From CAXDOZ01 sp963991145 (GTDB lineage Bacteria; Bacteroidota; Bacteroidia; Chitinophagales; JABDMM01), in the NCBI GenBank assembly GCA_963991145.1, contig CAXDOZ010000001.1, positions 10,228 to 74,227 on the forward strand: 64,000 bases of DNA. Reading direction: 5' to 3'. The notes beneath the pieces are model-generated. The model was not told the DNA's origin. It saw only the letters and a list, made by a program, of their open reading frames with translations, and did no database searches. Positions 53,346 to 62,092 of the stretch are shown one piece after another; positions within the stretch are counted from its first letter, which is position 1, and each line of letters begins with the position of its first letter. The position numbers and the translations under genes were made by a program.

Positions 53346-54461
53346 ATGCTTGCCCTCTCAGATTATCTATACCCCTTTTACACCGTAGTACTGTTGATGT
53401 CAGTGCTCTTTTCGGTTTTGATTAATCGATTGATGCTGAAGTTCTCCACTAATCTGGGTGTTAGAAATAAGGATAATATACAACAGGTGAGATGGTCATC
53501 AACCTCAAAACCCGCTCTAGGAGGAATCTCCTTTTTTATCATTTTTCTTATTTCAATCAGCCTTTTAGGAGCTATCCCAACAGAGAATTCAGACGTTTTT
53601 GATCAAAGGGTACTTGGTATTGTAACAGCCTGTATTCTTGGATTCCTTTTGGGTCTGGCAGACGATGCATATAACACTAATCCTCTTGTGAAATTTATTG
53701 GTCAGCTTACCTGTGCATTCATTTTGATCACAACAGGAGTGTCAATTGAATTAACAGGTATCGCCTCTGTGGACTTCATTTTTACAACGGTTTGGGTTAT
53801 TGGGCTAATGAACTCGATAAACATGTTGGACAACATGGATGCCATTACCACCACAACATCCATTTTCATCATTCTTGGAGCCATAGTTATTCTTGCTGTT
53901 TCAGGTCAGTATAACAGCATGTATATGGTTCTGCTGTTAGGAGTACTTGGTGCCTTGATCGGCTTTCTATTCTTCAACTGGAACCCATCAAGCATGTATA
54001 TGGGTGATACCGGAAGTCAGTTTCTGGGAGTATATCTGGCAGCTATTTCCATTATTTTCATGTGGAATGGCTTTAAACTGCAGAATGCGGAAATACTTCA
54101 GGTAAAGCAATTCGTTATTCCTGCTTTGCTATTCATTGTTCCTTTAATCGACACAACGACAGTTACCTTTAGAAGACTAATGAGGAAACAATCCCCATTC
54201 GTAGGAGGCAAGGATCATATAACTCATCAATTAGCAATTCTTGGTCTTTCTGATCGTGGGGTGGCAATAGCTTTAAGTTCCGTTTCTGCTTTTTCAGTTG
54301 TAATAGTAGGATTGCTGGTAAGCGGAACTATAGAGTGGACCTATCAGGTCACATTTGCCTGTGTAATTTATTTCTTCGCCATGCTTGCTTTCATGCAAGT
54401 ATTATACAATCGAGCTCAGGCAAAGCTCAAAGCCCGGGAAGCTGATAATCAGGGATCGTGA
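53346..54461 (+). CDS. Undecaprenyl-phosphate sugar-1-phosphate transferase (WecA/TagO family)
   Basis: This 371-residue MraY-superfamily membrane protein has about ten helices. It has GVRNKDNIQQVRW (38-50), SKPALGGISFF, LGLADDAYNTNPLVKF (Asp-Asp motif), NSINMLDNMDAITTTTS, SSMYMGDTGSQFLGVYL and FVGGKDHITHQLAILG (the HIHH-like loop). The enzyme starts glycan assembly by moving a sugar-1-phosphate, usually HexNAc-1-P, from a UDP-sugar to undecaprenyl phosphate. It follows wzc by two bases and overlaps crcB by four (GTGA). It is the natural first enzyme of the polymer in this locus. Confidence 0.9.
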   Translation: MLALSDYLYPFYTVVLLMSVLFSVLINRLMLKFSTNLGVRNKDNIQQVRWSSTSKPALGGISFFIIFLISISLLGAIPTENSDVFDQRVLGIVTACILGFLLGLADDAYNTNPLVKFIGQLTCAFILITTGVSIELTGIASVDFIFTTVWVIGLMNSINMLDNMDAITTTTSIFIILGAIVILAVSGQYNSMYMVLLLGVLGALIGFLFFNWNPSSMYMGDTGSQFLGVYLAAISIIFMWNGFKLQNAEILQVKQFVIPALLFIVPLIDTTTVTFRRLMRKQSPFVGGKDHITHQLAILGLSDRGVAIALSSVSAFSVVIVGLLVSGTIEWTYQVTFACVIYFFAMLAFMQVLYNRAQAKLKAREADNQGS

Positions 54462-54835
54462 ATTTATTAGCAGTCTTTATTGGAGGTGGATTAGGTAGCG
54501 TTTGTCGATACCTTCTTACCATTGCATATCCACTTCAGCCAAATAGCTTCCCCTTTGCAACATTCTTTGCAAACCTGATCAGCTGTTTTGTTCTAGGCAT
54601 AGCATTTTACTTCTTCCTAAATAAAGCTGAGGTAAATGAGCCTTTTAAATTGCTTTTAACGGTAGGATTCTGTGGCGGTTTTTCCACCTTTTCAACCTTC
54701 AGTCTGGAGAACCTTCAATTGTATGAGAATGGCAATTATCAAATGCTCATTCTGAATATTGTTCTAAGTATTCTATTAGGAGTAGCCTTATGCTGGCTGG
54801 GAGTTAAAACAGGAAAGCTTGCTTTTGGCGCTTAG
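54458..54835 (+). CDS. crcB: CrcB/Fluc fluoride channel
   Basis: This 125-residue membrane protein with a GTG start overlaps the preceding stop (GTGA). It has four helices and the family signatures IGGGLGSVCRYLL (8-20), FANLISCFVLGIA and GFCGGFSTFSTFSLEN, with the two Phe/Thr-lined stretches of the fluoride pore. Two copies in opposite orientation form the channel, which lets toxic fluoride leave the cell. Co-translation with the WecA/TagO-like gene looks accidental in function. It ends the plus-strand operon and shares four bases with the convergent RidA gene. Confidence 0.93.
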   Translation: MNLLAVFIGGGLGSVCRYLLTIAYPLQPNSFPFATFFANLISCFVLGIAFYFFLNKAEVNEPFKLLLTVGFCGGFSTFSTFSLENLQLYENGNYQMLILNIVLSILLGVALCWLGVKTGKLAFGA

Positions 54836-55263
54836 TCCTGTATCGCAGCGATACACTTTAGCTCAATTGCTATCGGCGTAGGTAGCGCATTGATCTCCAT
54901 GGTTGTACGACAAGGTTGATTATCCTTAAAGTATTCAGCGTACAAGCGGTTAAAAGTTTGGAAGTCGCGCTTCATATCTACTAGAAAGACAGTCACGTCA
55001 ACAAGGTCTTCCCATTTGGAACCACTAGCTTCTAATATTGATCTCACATTATTGAAGACCGAGTGCACCTGAGCTTCGAAATCGAACTCTTTGAAATTGC
55101 CATTGTGATCTAATTCCAGGCCTGGGACTCCGCTGTCATTTGCACCTGATCCTGCAATTCTTGGGCCTACGCCACTTAAAAAAAGAAGGTTTCCAACTCG
55201 TCTCGCATGCGGGTATGAGCCCACTGCCTTTGGTGCTTTATCTGTAGAGATTCTATCGCTCAT
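54832..55263 (-). CDS. RidA/YjgF-family protein, probable 2-aminomuconate deaminase
   Basis: This 143-residue RidA-family protein has APKAVGSYPHARRVGNLLFL (9-28), LFLSGVGPRIAG, FNNVRSILEASGSKWEDLVDV-type sequence, VTVFLVDMKRDFQTFN and PCRTTMEINALPTP, with the substrate-binding Arg and the late Glu. Many RidA proteins deaminate enamines, but the one paired with an aldehyde dehydrogenase of the aminomuconate type probably turns 2-aminomuconate into 4-oxalocrotonate. Its gene is 28 bases downstream of that dehydrogenase gene, on the same strand. The other tryptophan-degradation genes are not in this window. Confidence 0.83.
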   Translation of the reverse strand: MSDRISTDKAPKAVGSYPHARRVGNLLFLSGVGPRIAGSGANDSGVPGLELDHNGNFKEFDFEAQVHSVFNNVRSILEASGSKWEDLVDVTVFLVDMKRDFQTFNRLYAEYFKDNQPCRTTMEINALPTPIAIELKCIAAIQD

Positions 55264-55291
55264 GTCAATTTTTTTTAGTGCTTCGCACCGA

Positions 55292-56734
55292 TTAGTGATA
55301 CTTTATGCATACGTTCTTTGGCTCCGTAAAAAAGCGCAGGGCTTCCCATCCTCCTTCACGTCCAACTCCTGATTGCTTTACACCACCAAATGGAGTTCTA
55401 AGATCGCGCAGCAACCAGCAATTGATCCATACAATACCTGATTGAAGATTCTCAGCTACTCGATGCGCTCTGTTCAGATCCTGAGTCCACACCGTTGCAG
55501 ATAATCCATAAGGAGTGCTATTTGCCATTTCAAGGGCTTCCTCTTCTGTCTCAAAAGGCATAAGAGTTACAACCGGACCAAAGATCTCTTCCTGATTTGT
55601 TCGGCAGGTATGAGCCAGCCCCTCAATGATTGTAGGTCTTAGGAAAAATCCATTCTCACATCTGCCCCCGGGATTCACTTTCTCTCCTCCGGTTAATACT
55701 GTTCCCCCTTCCTCCTTTGCAAGTTGAATGTAACTGTAAACCTTTTCCATATGATCCCTGGAAACGATAGCACCTATATTGGTGTCTCCCTCGTTTGGAT
55801 CTCCAACTTTTGCCTTGGAGGTTTTCTCTACCAGGGCATCTCTAAACTTCTCATAGATTCCTTTCTGGATCAGGATCCTACTTCCGCATAAGCAGATCTG
55901 ACCCTGATTTGCAAATGAAGATCGCAGGGTTGTAGCAAGAGCTTCTTCAAAATTGCAATCATCAAAAATGATGTTGGGGTTCTTGCCTCCAAGTTCAAGT
56001 GATAACTTCTTGAACATAGGAGCTGCCGTTCTTGCAAGATGTTCTCCAGTCTTGGTTCCTCCGGTAAAAGAGATCGCTTTAATATCGGGGTGTTCCACTA
56101 TGGCCTGGCCGGCCGATGGACCAAGGCCATGAACGATATTCAACACTCCGGGAGGCATTCCTGCTTCAATGCAGATCTCGCTTAGGAGATATGCAGTCAT
56201 TGGAGTTACTTCTGATGGTTTTGCAACAACTGTGTTTCCTGCTGCAATTGCAGGAGCTATTTTCCAGGTAAACAGATAAAGAGGGAGATTCCATGGTGAA
56301 ATACATCCCACTACTCCTATCGGTCTTCTCAGAGTGTAGTTGATCGCTGTTGCTTCCATGAAATGCGACTCCGAAGCAAAATGCATAATGGAAGTAGCAA
56401 AGAATCTGAAATTACTCGATGCTCTAGGGATGTCAATTGCTGTGGCCAGCTTAACAGGTTTCCCATTGTCCTTCGACTCAGCTGCGGCAAGGGTAGAAAG
56501 CTTTGCTTCAATTAGATCTGCAACCTTTGTCATGATGCGAGATCTTTCAGCTGCCGGTGTATTAGACCATTTAGGAAAAGCAGCTTTCGCAGCTTCGTAA
56601 GCCTTCTGAATATCCTCTGATTGAGAATCAGGGATCTCGGAGTAGACCTCTCCGGTAGCAGGCTCAACATTAGGAAGGTATTGTCCACCTAAAGGAGCGA
56701 TAAGCTCACCGTTTATGTAATTCTTCAATTGCAT
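55292..56734 (-). CDS. Aldehyde dehydrogenase, 2-aminomuconate-semialdehyde type
   Basis: This 480-residue aldehyde dehydrogenase has the catalytic residues Asn149 (SPWNLPLYL), Glu247 (SLELGGKNP) and Cys281 (ANQGQICLCGSR), plus ISFTGGTKTGEHL and EEIFGPVVTLMPF. The GQICLCGSRI context and the general layout resemble the 2-aminomuconate and 2-hydroxymuconate semialdehyde dehydrogenases (AmnC/ALDH8A1 type). Together with the downstream RidA gene it may carry out two late steps of tryptophan/kynurenine degradation. A different semialdehyde substrate is possible. It lies one base after the DUF1295 gene. Confidence 0.88.
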   Translation of the reverse strand: MQLKNYINGELIAPLGGQYLPNVEPATGEVYSEIPDSQSEDIQKAYEAAKAAFPKWSNTPAAERSRIMTKVADLIEAKLSTLAAAESKDNGKPVKLATAIDIPRASSNFRFFATSIMHFASESHFMEATAINYTLRRPIGVVGCISPWNLPLYLFTWKIAPAIAAGNTVVAKPSEVTPMTAYLLSEICIEAGMPPGVLNIVHGLGPSAGQAIVEHPDIKAISFTGGTKTGEHLARTAAPMFKKLSLELGGKNPNIIFDDCNFEEALATTLRSSFANQGQICLCGSRILIQKGIYEKFRDALVEKTSKAKVGDPNEGDTNIGAIVSRDHMEKVYSYIQLAKEEGGTVLTGGEKVNPGGRCENGFFLRPTIIEGLAHTCRTNQEEIFGPVVTLMPFETEEEALEMANSTPYGLSATVWTQDLNRAHRVAENLQSGIVWINCWLLRDLRTPFGGVKQSGVGREGGWEALRFFTEPKNVCIKYH

Positions 56735-56735
56735 T

Positions 56736-57620
56736 CTAAGCCGATTTCTTTGGCCACGGAATTAAGTTAGAAGTTCTGTCGAGATACTCCTGATAACCAG
56801 GTCGACGCTCAAGACTTCTTTTGTCTAACATTGGAATTGAGGCAAAGATGAACATCACTGTAATGGCAAATGCTCCGATGGCTGTCCACCAGTATGCTGG
56901 ATTAGCAGCAATAGCGAATATTACCAGACCCCACCAGAACATGATCTCCCCAAAGTAATTTGGATGAGCTGAGTATGCCCAAAGGCCTTTATCCATAATG
57001 TCGCCTTTCTTTTTTGTTTTGGCAAAGTCTCTCATTTGCTCATCGGAAACAAGCTCAATGGTTACAGCTCCAAAAGTTACGATTGCAGCTAGAATATCTA
57101 AAGCTCCAAATGAATTTACCGCATCAAGCATGGCTGGGTACATAGGAAGACATCCAAGGTATACCATAACTGTAGGGAATAAATGAACCCCACTTAAGCT
57201 CACCAGCCAATAGGTTTTAGGGAACTGGGTTCTAAAATCCGCGTAGCGCCAATCTTCATGAACCAGACCTGGCCAACCTCTAAGGAAGTTATAGGTAAGA
57301 CGTATTCCATAATACCAGGACAAGCCAATAACAAGCCAGGATCTAATATCAACTTCTCCGGTAGTTTCATAGGCTACAAAGCCAAGGTAAGCGGCAATAA
57401 CCATTGGTTTAACACTCCAATATGGATCATACATGGAGCTGTTATTTACGGCAACACTAAATCCAAAGATCACAAAGGTTGCGGCGATGTCGGCAATTGC
57501 AATAACCCAGAATGGATGCATTTCTGCAGGAAGTTGTTTCCCAACAATGATCGCTACAGAAATCGCAGTAAGGTAGGCGAGGGTCTGAGTAAGTACTCCT
57601 CTGGTTTTAACACTATTCAT
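56736..57620 (-). CDS. DUF1295 (steroid 5-alpha-reductase-like) membrane protein
   Basis: This 294-residue membrane protein has about seven helices. It has MYDPYWSVKPM (about 77-87), WYYGIRLTYNFLRGWPGL, EDWRYADFR, KKGDIMDKGLWAYSAHPNYFGEIMFWWG and the ending PGYQEYLDRTSNLIPW. These are the conserved elements of DUF1295, a family related to steroid 5-alpha reductases and isoprenylcysteine methyltransferases, with the HPNYFGE motif placed at the cofactor site. The true substrate is not known. It precedes the aldehyde dehydrogenase gene by one base, so they may be co-transcribed. Confidence 0.88.
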   Translation of the reverse strand: MNSVKTRGVLTQTLAYLTAISVAIIVGKQLPAEMHPFWVIAIADIAATFVIFGFSVAVNNSSMYDPYWSVKPMVIAAYLGFVAYETTGEVDIRSWLVIGLSWYYGIRLTYNFLRGWPGLVHEDWRYADFRTQFPKTYWLVSLSGVHLFPTVMVYLGCLPMYPAMLDAVNSFGALDILAAIVTFGAVTIELVSDEQMRDFAKTKKKGDIMDKGLWAYSAHPNYFGEIMFWWGLVIFAIAANPAYWWTAIGAFAITVMFIFASIPMLDKRSLERRPGYQEYLDRTSNLIPWPKKSA

Positions 57621-57705
57621 GCAGCCAAAATAGCCAAATTTTGACCTTTGACTTTCAGCTGAACAGATTTAGAAAAGCACTGTCGTGCGTTGTTTAAAAT
57701 GCTAA

Positions 57706-58419
57706 TTATCTGCTTCGAAGTTTTGCGAGTAGTCTTAGTATTTCGAGGTATAGCCAAATCAGGGTAACCATCAGGCCGAAGGCCGCATACCACTCCATGT
57801 ATTTTGGGGCTCCTGAGGCAGATCCTTTCTCGAAAAAATCAAAATCTAAGAGAAGATTGAAGGATGCGATTCCAACTACAACTACTGAGAAACCAATTCC
57901 AATCCAGCCATTGCTATGGATATATGGTATTGAGATCCCAAACAATCCAAGAACTAAAGTGATGATATAAACCAGAGCAATTGCTCCGGTAGCCATTATG
58001 ATCCCCGCCCGAAGACCCGCTGTCACTTTAATTATTCTTGACTTATACAGGAACAACATTAAGAACAAAACACCCAGGGTTAACATAACAGCCTGCATTA
58101 CTATTCCGGGGAACATACTATTAAATAAGAAAGAGATCGCCCCCAGAAACAATCCTTCGAATACCGCATAAAGTGGAGCTGAAATATTTGAGTATTGGGG
58201 TTTCCAAATGGTGAACATTGCAGTTGCAAAACCTAAAATTGCCATTACCATAAGCAGGCCAGAGAAAGTATATGCATAAGTCCAACTTATCATAGCACCA
58301 CCAAGAACAATGAATGAGAGAATTATGGTCTTGTTTACACAGCCCTCAACCGTCACTACATCTCCTGCGATCTGTTCCTGTTTGATAAAAGTTTTTTCGT
58401 CTAGTACGGGGTTAGCCAT
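57706..58419 (-). CDS. Bax inhibitor-1/YccA family membrane protein
   Basis: This 237-residue protein starts ANPVLDEKTFIKQEQ and has seven helices, with GGAMISWTYAYTFS, PLYAVFEGLFLGAISFLFN (about 81-99), IIMATGAIALVYII and LLLDFDFFEKGSASGAPKYMEWYAAFGLM. The latter carries the Asp residues of the pH-sensing pair known in YetJ-like calcium-leak proteins, and the ending LEILRLLAKLRSR is typical. Bacterial members are thought to leak calcium or to guard membrane proteins. It is a single gene between two gaps, divergent from mscS by 110 bases. A weak TATCTTTA element lies upstream. Confidence 0.88.
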   Translation of the reverse strand: MANPVLDEKTFIKQEQIAGDVVTVEGCVNKTIILSFIVLGGAMISWTYAYTFSGLLMVMAILGFATAMFTIWKPQYSNISAPLYAVFEGLFLGAISFLFNSMFPGIVMQAVMLTLGVLFLMLFLYKSRIIKVTAGLRAGIIMATGAIALVYIITLVLGLFGISIPYIHSNGWIGIGFSVVVVGIASFNLLLDFDFFEKGSASGAPKYMEWYAAFGLMVTLIWLYLEILRLLAKLRSR

Positions 58420-58529
58420 TTTCTTAAGTTTTGATTAAAGATAAGTGTCGATGTGAAAAATCTAAATATGTTTTAGGGCTTTCAAAGCCTGTGGTTTTTT
58501 TCGTATCCTAGACATTAAAATAAAGATTA

Positions 58530-59363
58530 ATGGATAAGTATATAGAAATGATCAAGGAGGGAGCAGCCTTATATGCTCCAAAAGTGGTAATCGCGATATT
58601 GATCCTGGTAGTTGGATTCTGGGTGATCAAAAGAATCGCTAAGTATGCCGATAAAGGAATGGCAGCCAGAGGAGTGGAAATTTCCCTTAGGAAGTTCTTA
58701 GATAGCCTCATTAATATTGGTCTTAAGCTATTACTCATTATTACAGCTGCAGGGGTTTTAGGTTTTCAAACAACATCATTTGTAGCAATCCTGGGTGCAG
58801 CTTCTCTTGCTGTTGGTTTAGCTCTTCAGGGTAGTTTGAGCAATTTTGCCGGAGGAGTTTTGATCTTAATATTCAAACCATACAAGGTTGGAGATCTTAT
58901 AGATGCTCAGGGGCAGTTTGGTGAGGTCAAGGAGATACAGATATTCAATACGATCATCTTAACACCTACACTTAAGACTGTGATCATTCCAAATGGATTA
59001 ATCAGCAATGGTGTGATCACTAATGTGAGTGCAAAGGGAGAATTGAGAGTTGATCTAAGTATTGGAATTTCATACGATTCTGATATTCAGAAGGCTAAGG
59101 ATATCTGCATGGAGGTGATGAAAAACCATGCTGCAGTTTTAGAATCACCTGCTCCTGAGGTACATGTAGAAACGCTTGCAGACAGTTCTGTAAATCTGGC
59201 CGTAAGGCCATATGCTACGCCTGCAAATTACTGGCATGCATACTTTGGAATAACGGAAGAGTGCAAGATCGCACTAGATAAGGCGGGGGTTGAAATTCCA
59301 TTCCCTCAGAGAGATCTGAATATTAAAAGTCCACTTGGGAAGATGACAGATCTCCTTAAGTAA
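58530..59363 (+). CDS. Small-conductance mechanosensitive channel (MscS family)
   Basis: This 277-residue protein has three helices. The pore-lining segment is LGAASLAVGLALQGSLSNFAGG (about 88-109, Gly/Ala-rich), followed by the beta domain FKPYKVGDLIDAQGQFGEVKEI and VIIPNGLISNGVITN. The cytoplasmic cage ends in FPQRDLNIKS. Seven subunits form a valve that opens under membrane tension during osmotic down-shock. It stands alone, with an intrinsic terminator directly after it that also serves the convergent tsf gene. Confidence 0.94.
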   Translation: MDKYIEMIKEGAALYAPKVVIAILILVVGFWVIKRIAKYADKGMAARGVEISLRKFLDSLINIGLKLLLIITAAGVLGFQTTSFVAILGAASLAVGLALQGSLSNFAGGVLILIFKPYKVGDLIDAQGQFGEVKEIQIFNTIILTPTLKTVIIPNGLISNGVITNVSAKGELRVDLSIGISYDSDIQKAKDICMEVMKNHAAVLESPAPEVHVETLADSSVNLAVRPYATPANYWHAYFGITEECKIALDKAGVEIPFPQRDLNIKSPLGKMTDLLK

Positions 59364-59372
59364 TTGAAACAA

Positions 59373-59400
59373 AAAACCCCGACCAATTGGACGGGGTTTT
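59373..59400. terminator. Bidirectional intrinsic terminator between mscS and tsf
   Basis: AAAACCCCG (59373-59381) pairs with CGGGGTTTT (59392-59400) as a 9-bp stem with a 10-base loop. The plus strand has a T-rich tail, and the minus strand has a run of six T after the stem. It separates the convergent mscS and tsf genes. Confidence 0.88.
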
Positions 59401-59421
59401 CTATTTTATCTCAGATGAGAA

Positions 59422-60255
59422 TTAGTCAGCAAGACTAACTCTGCTGAAAGAATTAACGGTTAGTCCGTTATGTGATTCGTTCAATGCCTGAGCAACAGTT
59501 TTCTTAGCATCCTTTACGAAAGGTTGGTTAAGAAGCGTGTTCTCTTTCAAGAACTTGTTCACTGATCCTTCAGCGATCTTGTCTACGATATTTTCAGGTT
59601 TACCTTCAGCAAGAGCTTTTTCTCTTCCGATTGCCATTTCGCGATCGATAGTCTCTTGAGGAACCTGATCTTTATCAACTGCTACCGGATTCATTGCAGC
59701 TACTTGCATAGCAACATCTCTTCCGATCTCATTAACACCGTTCTCAACTGCAGCGTTTACTTCAACAAGAACACCGATTCTATATCCAGCGTGGATATAA
59801 GGTACGATGCCTGCTCCTGTAATGTACTCGTATTTAGAAAGGCTAACGTTTTCACCGATTGCAGCGATTTTCTCAGCCATGATATCCTTAATAACTGTAC
59901 CGTCAAGTTCAGCTTCCATAAGGCTATCAAGATCTTTGATATCATTTGCAAGAGCCATGTCAGCAACAGACTGGGCGAAATCGATGAATTCCTGGTTCTT
60001 CGCAACGAAGTCAGTTTCGCAGCTTAGACGAAGGATAATTCCTTTGGTAGCATCCTCGTTAGTTTGAGCGATAACAACACCTTCATTGGCGTCGCGACCA
60101 GCACGTAGCTCAGCTACCTTTGCTCCTTTCTTTCGAAGAAGGTCGATAGCAGCTTCGAGATCCCCATTTGTTTCGGTTAGGGCTTTTTTACAGTCCATCA
60201 AACCTGCACCAGTTTTTTTGCGCAGCTCATTGACTTCTTTAGCACTAATAGCCAT
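59422..60255 (-). CDS. tsf: Elongation factor Ts
   Basis: This 277-residue protein has the N-terminal UBA-like domain EVNELRKKTGAGLMDCKKAL (7-26) and NGDLEAAIDLLRKKG. It also has LSCETDFVAKNQEF (the TDFV motif that inserts between the EF-Tu sheets) and two coiled core domains ending with VAQALNES. It exchanges GDP for GTP on EF-Tu. It is the last gene of the rplM-rpsI-rpsB-tsf group, after a terminator-like hairpin, so it may be read at a lower level than rpsB. Confidence 0.97.
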   Translation of the reverse strand: MAISAKEVNELRKKTGAGLMDCKKALTETNGDLEAAIDLLRKKGAKVAELRAGRDANEGVVIAQTNEDATKGIILRLSCETDFVAKNQEFIDFAQSVADMALANDIKDLDSLMEAELDGTVIKDIMAEKIAAIGENVSLSKYEYITGAGIVPYIHAGYRIGVLVEVNAAVENGVNEIGRDVAMQVAAMNPVAVDKDQVPQETIDREMAIGREKALAEGKPENIVDKIAEGSVNKFLKENTLLNQPFVKDAKKTVAQALNESHNGLTVNSFSRVSLAD

Positions 60256-60290
60256 GATTAATTCCTTATTTGGTTTTTAAATGAATTGTC

Positions 60291-60331
60291 AAATTAAAAA
60301 AATTGGGAAGCCGAAATCGACGTTCCCAATT
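60291..60331 (-). terminator. Terminator-like hairpin between rpsB and tsf
   Basis: AATTGGGAA (60301-60309) pairs with TTCCCAATT (60323-60331), a perfect 9-bp stem with a 13-base loop. On the minus strand it is followed by a run of seven T. It would stop part of the transcription before tsf, similar to the partial terminator known between rpsB and tsf in E. coli. Confidence 0.75.
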
Positions 60332-60361
60332 TGATTACAGTTTAATAAGAATTAGGTCTTC

Positions 60362-61195
60362 TTATTTTTTTGTTTTGCGAACGACTTTCTTCGACGTCTC
60401 TTCTGTTGATTCAGCTTTTGCTTCTTCAGTAGTTTCTGCAACTACTTCTTCAACTGCTTCCTCAGCAGCCACTTCCTGATCATCTTTTTCAGCCTGATCT
60501 TTCTGTGCCTGACGCTCTTCCAATCCTTCTCTGATCGCACCTACCAGGTAGTTAGTGATCAAAGCGATTGACTTGGTCGCATCATCGTTAGCCGGGATAG
60601 CGAAGTCAACCAATGTTGGATCGGAGTTGGTATCAACCATTCCGAAGGTGTTAATGTTCAATTTCTTAGCTTCTTTAAGCGCGATGTGTTCGTGCATGAT
60701 GTCTACCATGAAGATAGCAGCTGGAAGGCGGTTCAATTGCTCGATACCACCTAGTACGCGATCCATTTTATTACGCTCACGAGATAGAACCAAACGCTCC
60801 TTCTTAGTTACGCTGTTTAGAGTTCCATCCTGAAGCATTGCATTGATGCTCTGCATTTTCTTTACCGACTTACGGATAGTGGCAAAGTTTGTCATCATAC
60901 CTCCTAACCAACGCTCTGTTACGAATGGCATGTTAACGCTTTGAGCTGCATCGCGAACGATGTCTTTTGCTTGCTTCTTAGTAGCTACGAAAAGAATTTT
61001 CTTTCCGCTGCGTGCGATGTTCTTCATCGCTGCTGCTGCCTGATCAAGCTGCTCATGCGTCTTGTTAAGGTCGATGATGTGGATACCCTTCTTTTCCATG
61101 AAGATGTATGGTAACATCTTAGGATTCCACTTACGCTTAAGGTGTCCGAAGTGTACTCCGGCATCCAATAGTTCTTTATTACTGATCCCTTGCAT
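60362..61195 (-). CDS. rpsB: 30S ribosomal protein S2
   Basis: This 277-residue protein has GVHFGHLKRKWNPKMLPYIF (13-32), HIIDLNKTHEQL, ILFVATKKQAKDIV, VTERWLGGMMTNFATIRKSV and VDTNSDPTLVDFAIPANDDA, the core motifs of S2. The last 45 or so residues are Glu/Ala/Lys-rich (EVAAEEAVEEVV and a KKVVRKTKK end), a Bacteroidota-type tail. It binds late in 30S assembly. It is 34 bases after rpsI and is followed by the hairpin before tsf. Confidence 0.98.
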   Translation of the reverse strand: MQGISNKELLDAGVHFGHLKRKWNPKMLPYIFMEKKGIHIIDLNKTHEQLDQAAAAMKNIARSGKKILFVATKKQAKDIVRDAAQSVNMPFVTERWLGGMMTNFATIRKSVKKMQSINAMLQDGTLNSVTKKERLVLSRERNKMDRVLGGIEQLNRLPAAIFMVDIMHEHIALKEAKKLNINTFGMVDTNSDPTLVDFAIPANDDATKSIALITNYLVGAIREGLEERQAQKDQAEKDDQEVAAEEAVEEVVAETTEEAKAESTEETSKKVVRKTKK

Positions 61196-61228
61196 TTTTC
61201 GAGAGTTCTTACTGATTCAGATAAAAGA

Positions 61229-61615
61229 TTAACGCTTGCTGTACTGCTCTTTCTTACGTGCTTTACGAAGACCAGTCTTCTTACGCTCAACCACACGGGC
61301 ATCACGTACAAGTAGGCGTTCAGCTTTAAGAGCAGGGCGCTTTTCCGGATCTACCAAAAGGATCGCACGAGAAATTCCCAATGTGATCGCTTCTGCCTGA
61401 CCTTTAATTCCTCCTCCATTTACATTGATGTGGAAGTCAAGTGCTCCCTCCATTTCTGCAAGTTGGATAGGCTTTTCAATTTTTTGCTGGAGATATACTA
61501 CACCGAAAAAGTCTTTATAGTCTTTTCCGTTGATCTGGATCTGTCCTTTACCCTTTGTAATGTGTACACGGGCCACAGATGCCTTTCTCCTTCCGATTGC
61601 TACATTTTTTTCCAT
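61229..61615 (-). CDS. rpsI: 30S ribosomal protein S9
   Basis: This 128-residue protein starts VAIGRRKASVARVHITKGKG (5-24) and has INVNGGGIKGQAEAITLGIS and RAILLVDPEKR. It ends with VERKKTGLRKARKKEQYSKR, whose C-terminal Lys-Arg tail touches the P-site tRNA. It is six bases after rplM, the usual rplM-rpsI pair. Confidence 0.98.
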   Translation of the reverse strand: MEKNVAIGRRKASVARVHITKGKGQIQINGKDYKDFFGVVYLQQKIEKPIQLAEMEGALDFHINVNGGGIKGQAEAITLGISRAILLVDPEKRPALKAERLLVRDARVVERKKTGLRKARKKEQYSKR

Positions 61616-61621
61616 GCTGGA

Positions 61622-62065
61622 TTAAAATTTAAGCGGTTCTGGCTTTTGTGCTTCGTGTGGATGCTCTCCTTCAGCATACACGAATAGGTTTCTAAATTGC
61701 TCACGACCAAGGCGTGTCTTTGGAAGCATACCGCGCACGGCATTCTCCACTACAGCTGTTGGACGCTTTTTATTATAATCTTTAGCAGCCGTTACTTTCT
61801 GACCACCAGGATATCCAGAGAATGTGATGTAGTTCTTATCATCCCATTTGTTTCCTCCAAGATGAACCTTGTCAGAGTTGATCACGATCACGTAATCGCC
61901 ACAATCAACGTGTGGACTGTAGCTAGGCTTATGCTTTCCTCTAAGAACAGTAGCGATTTGAGTCACCATACGACCAAGGGTTTGTCCCTCAGCGTCAACT
62001 ACAAACCACTTGCGCTCAACGGTGCCGGCATTGGCAAACTTCGTTTTGTATGTAAGCGATTTCAC
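61622..62065 (-). CDS. rplM: 50S ribosomal protein L13
   Basis: This 147-residue protein has VERKWFVVDAEGQTLGRMVT (17-36), LRGKHKPSYSPHVDCGDYVI, VINSDKVHLGGNKWDDKNYI, YSGYPGG-type GYPGGQKVTA, VRGMLPKTRLGREQFRNLFVY and a short C-terminal HPHEAQKPEPLKF. It is an early-assembling 50S protein. It heads the minus-strand ribosomal group, with a promoter at 62135-62166 and a leader hairpin in between. Confidence 0.98.
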   Translation of the reverse strand: MKSLTYKTKFANAGTVERKWFVVDAEGQTLGRMVTQIATVLRGKHKPSYSPHVDCGDYVIVINSDKVHLGGNKWDDKNYITFSGYPGGQKVTAAKDYNKKRPTAVVENAVRGMLPKTRLGREQFRNLFVYAEGEHPHEAQKPEPLKF

Positions 62066-62092
62066 TTGTGCTTCTTTCCTTTGTGAATAATC

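Noticed and set aside
57258..57644. 128-codon plus-strand frame opposite the DUF1295 gene
   Set aside because: The DUF1295 frame has clear family motifs and the opposite frame has none.
61697..62086. 129-codon plus-strand frame opposite rplM
   Set aside because: rplM is certain; the antisense frame has no features.
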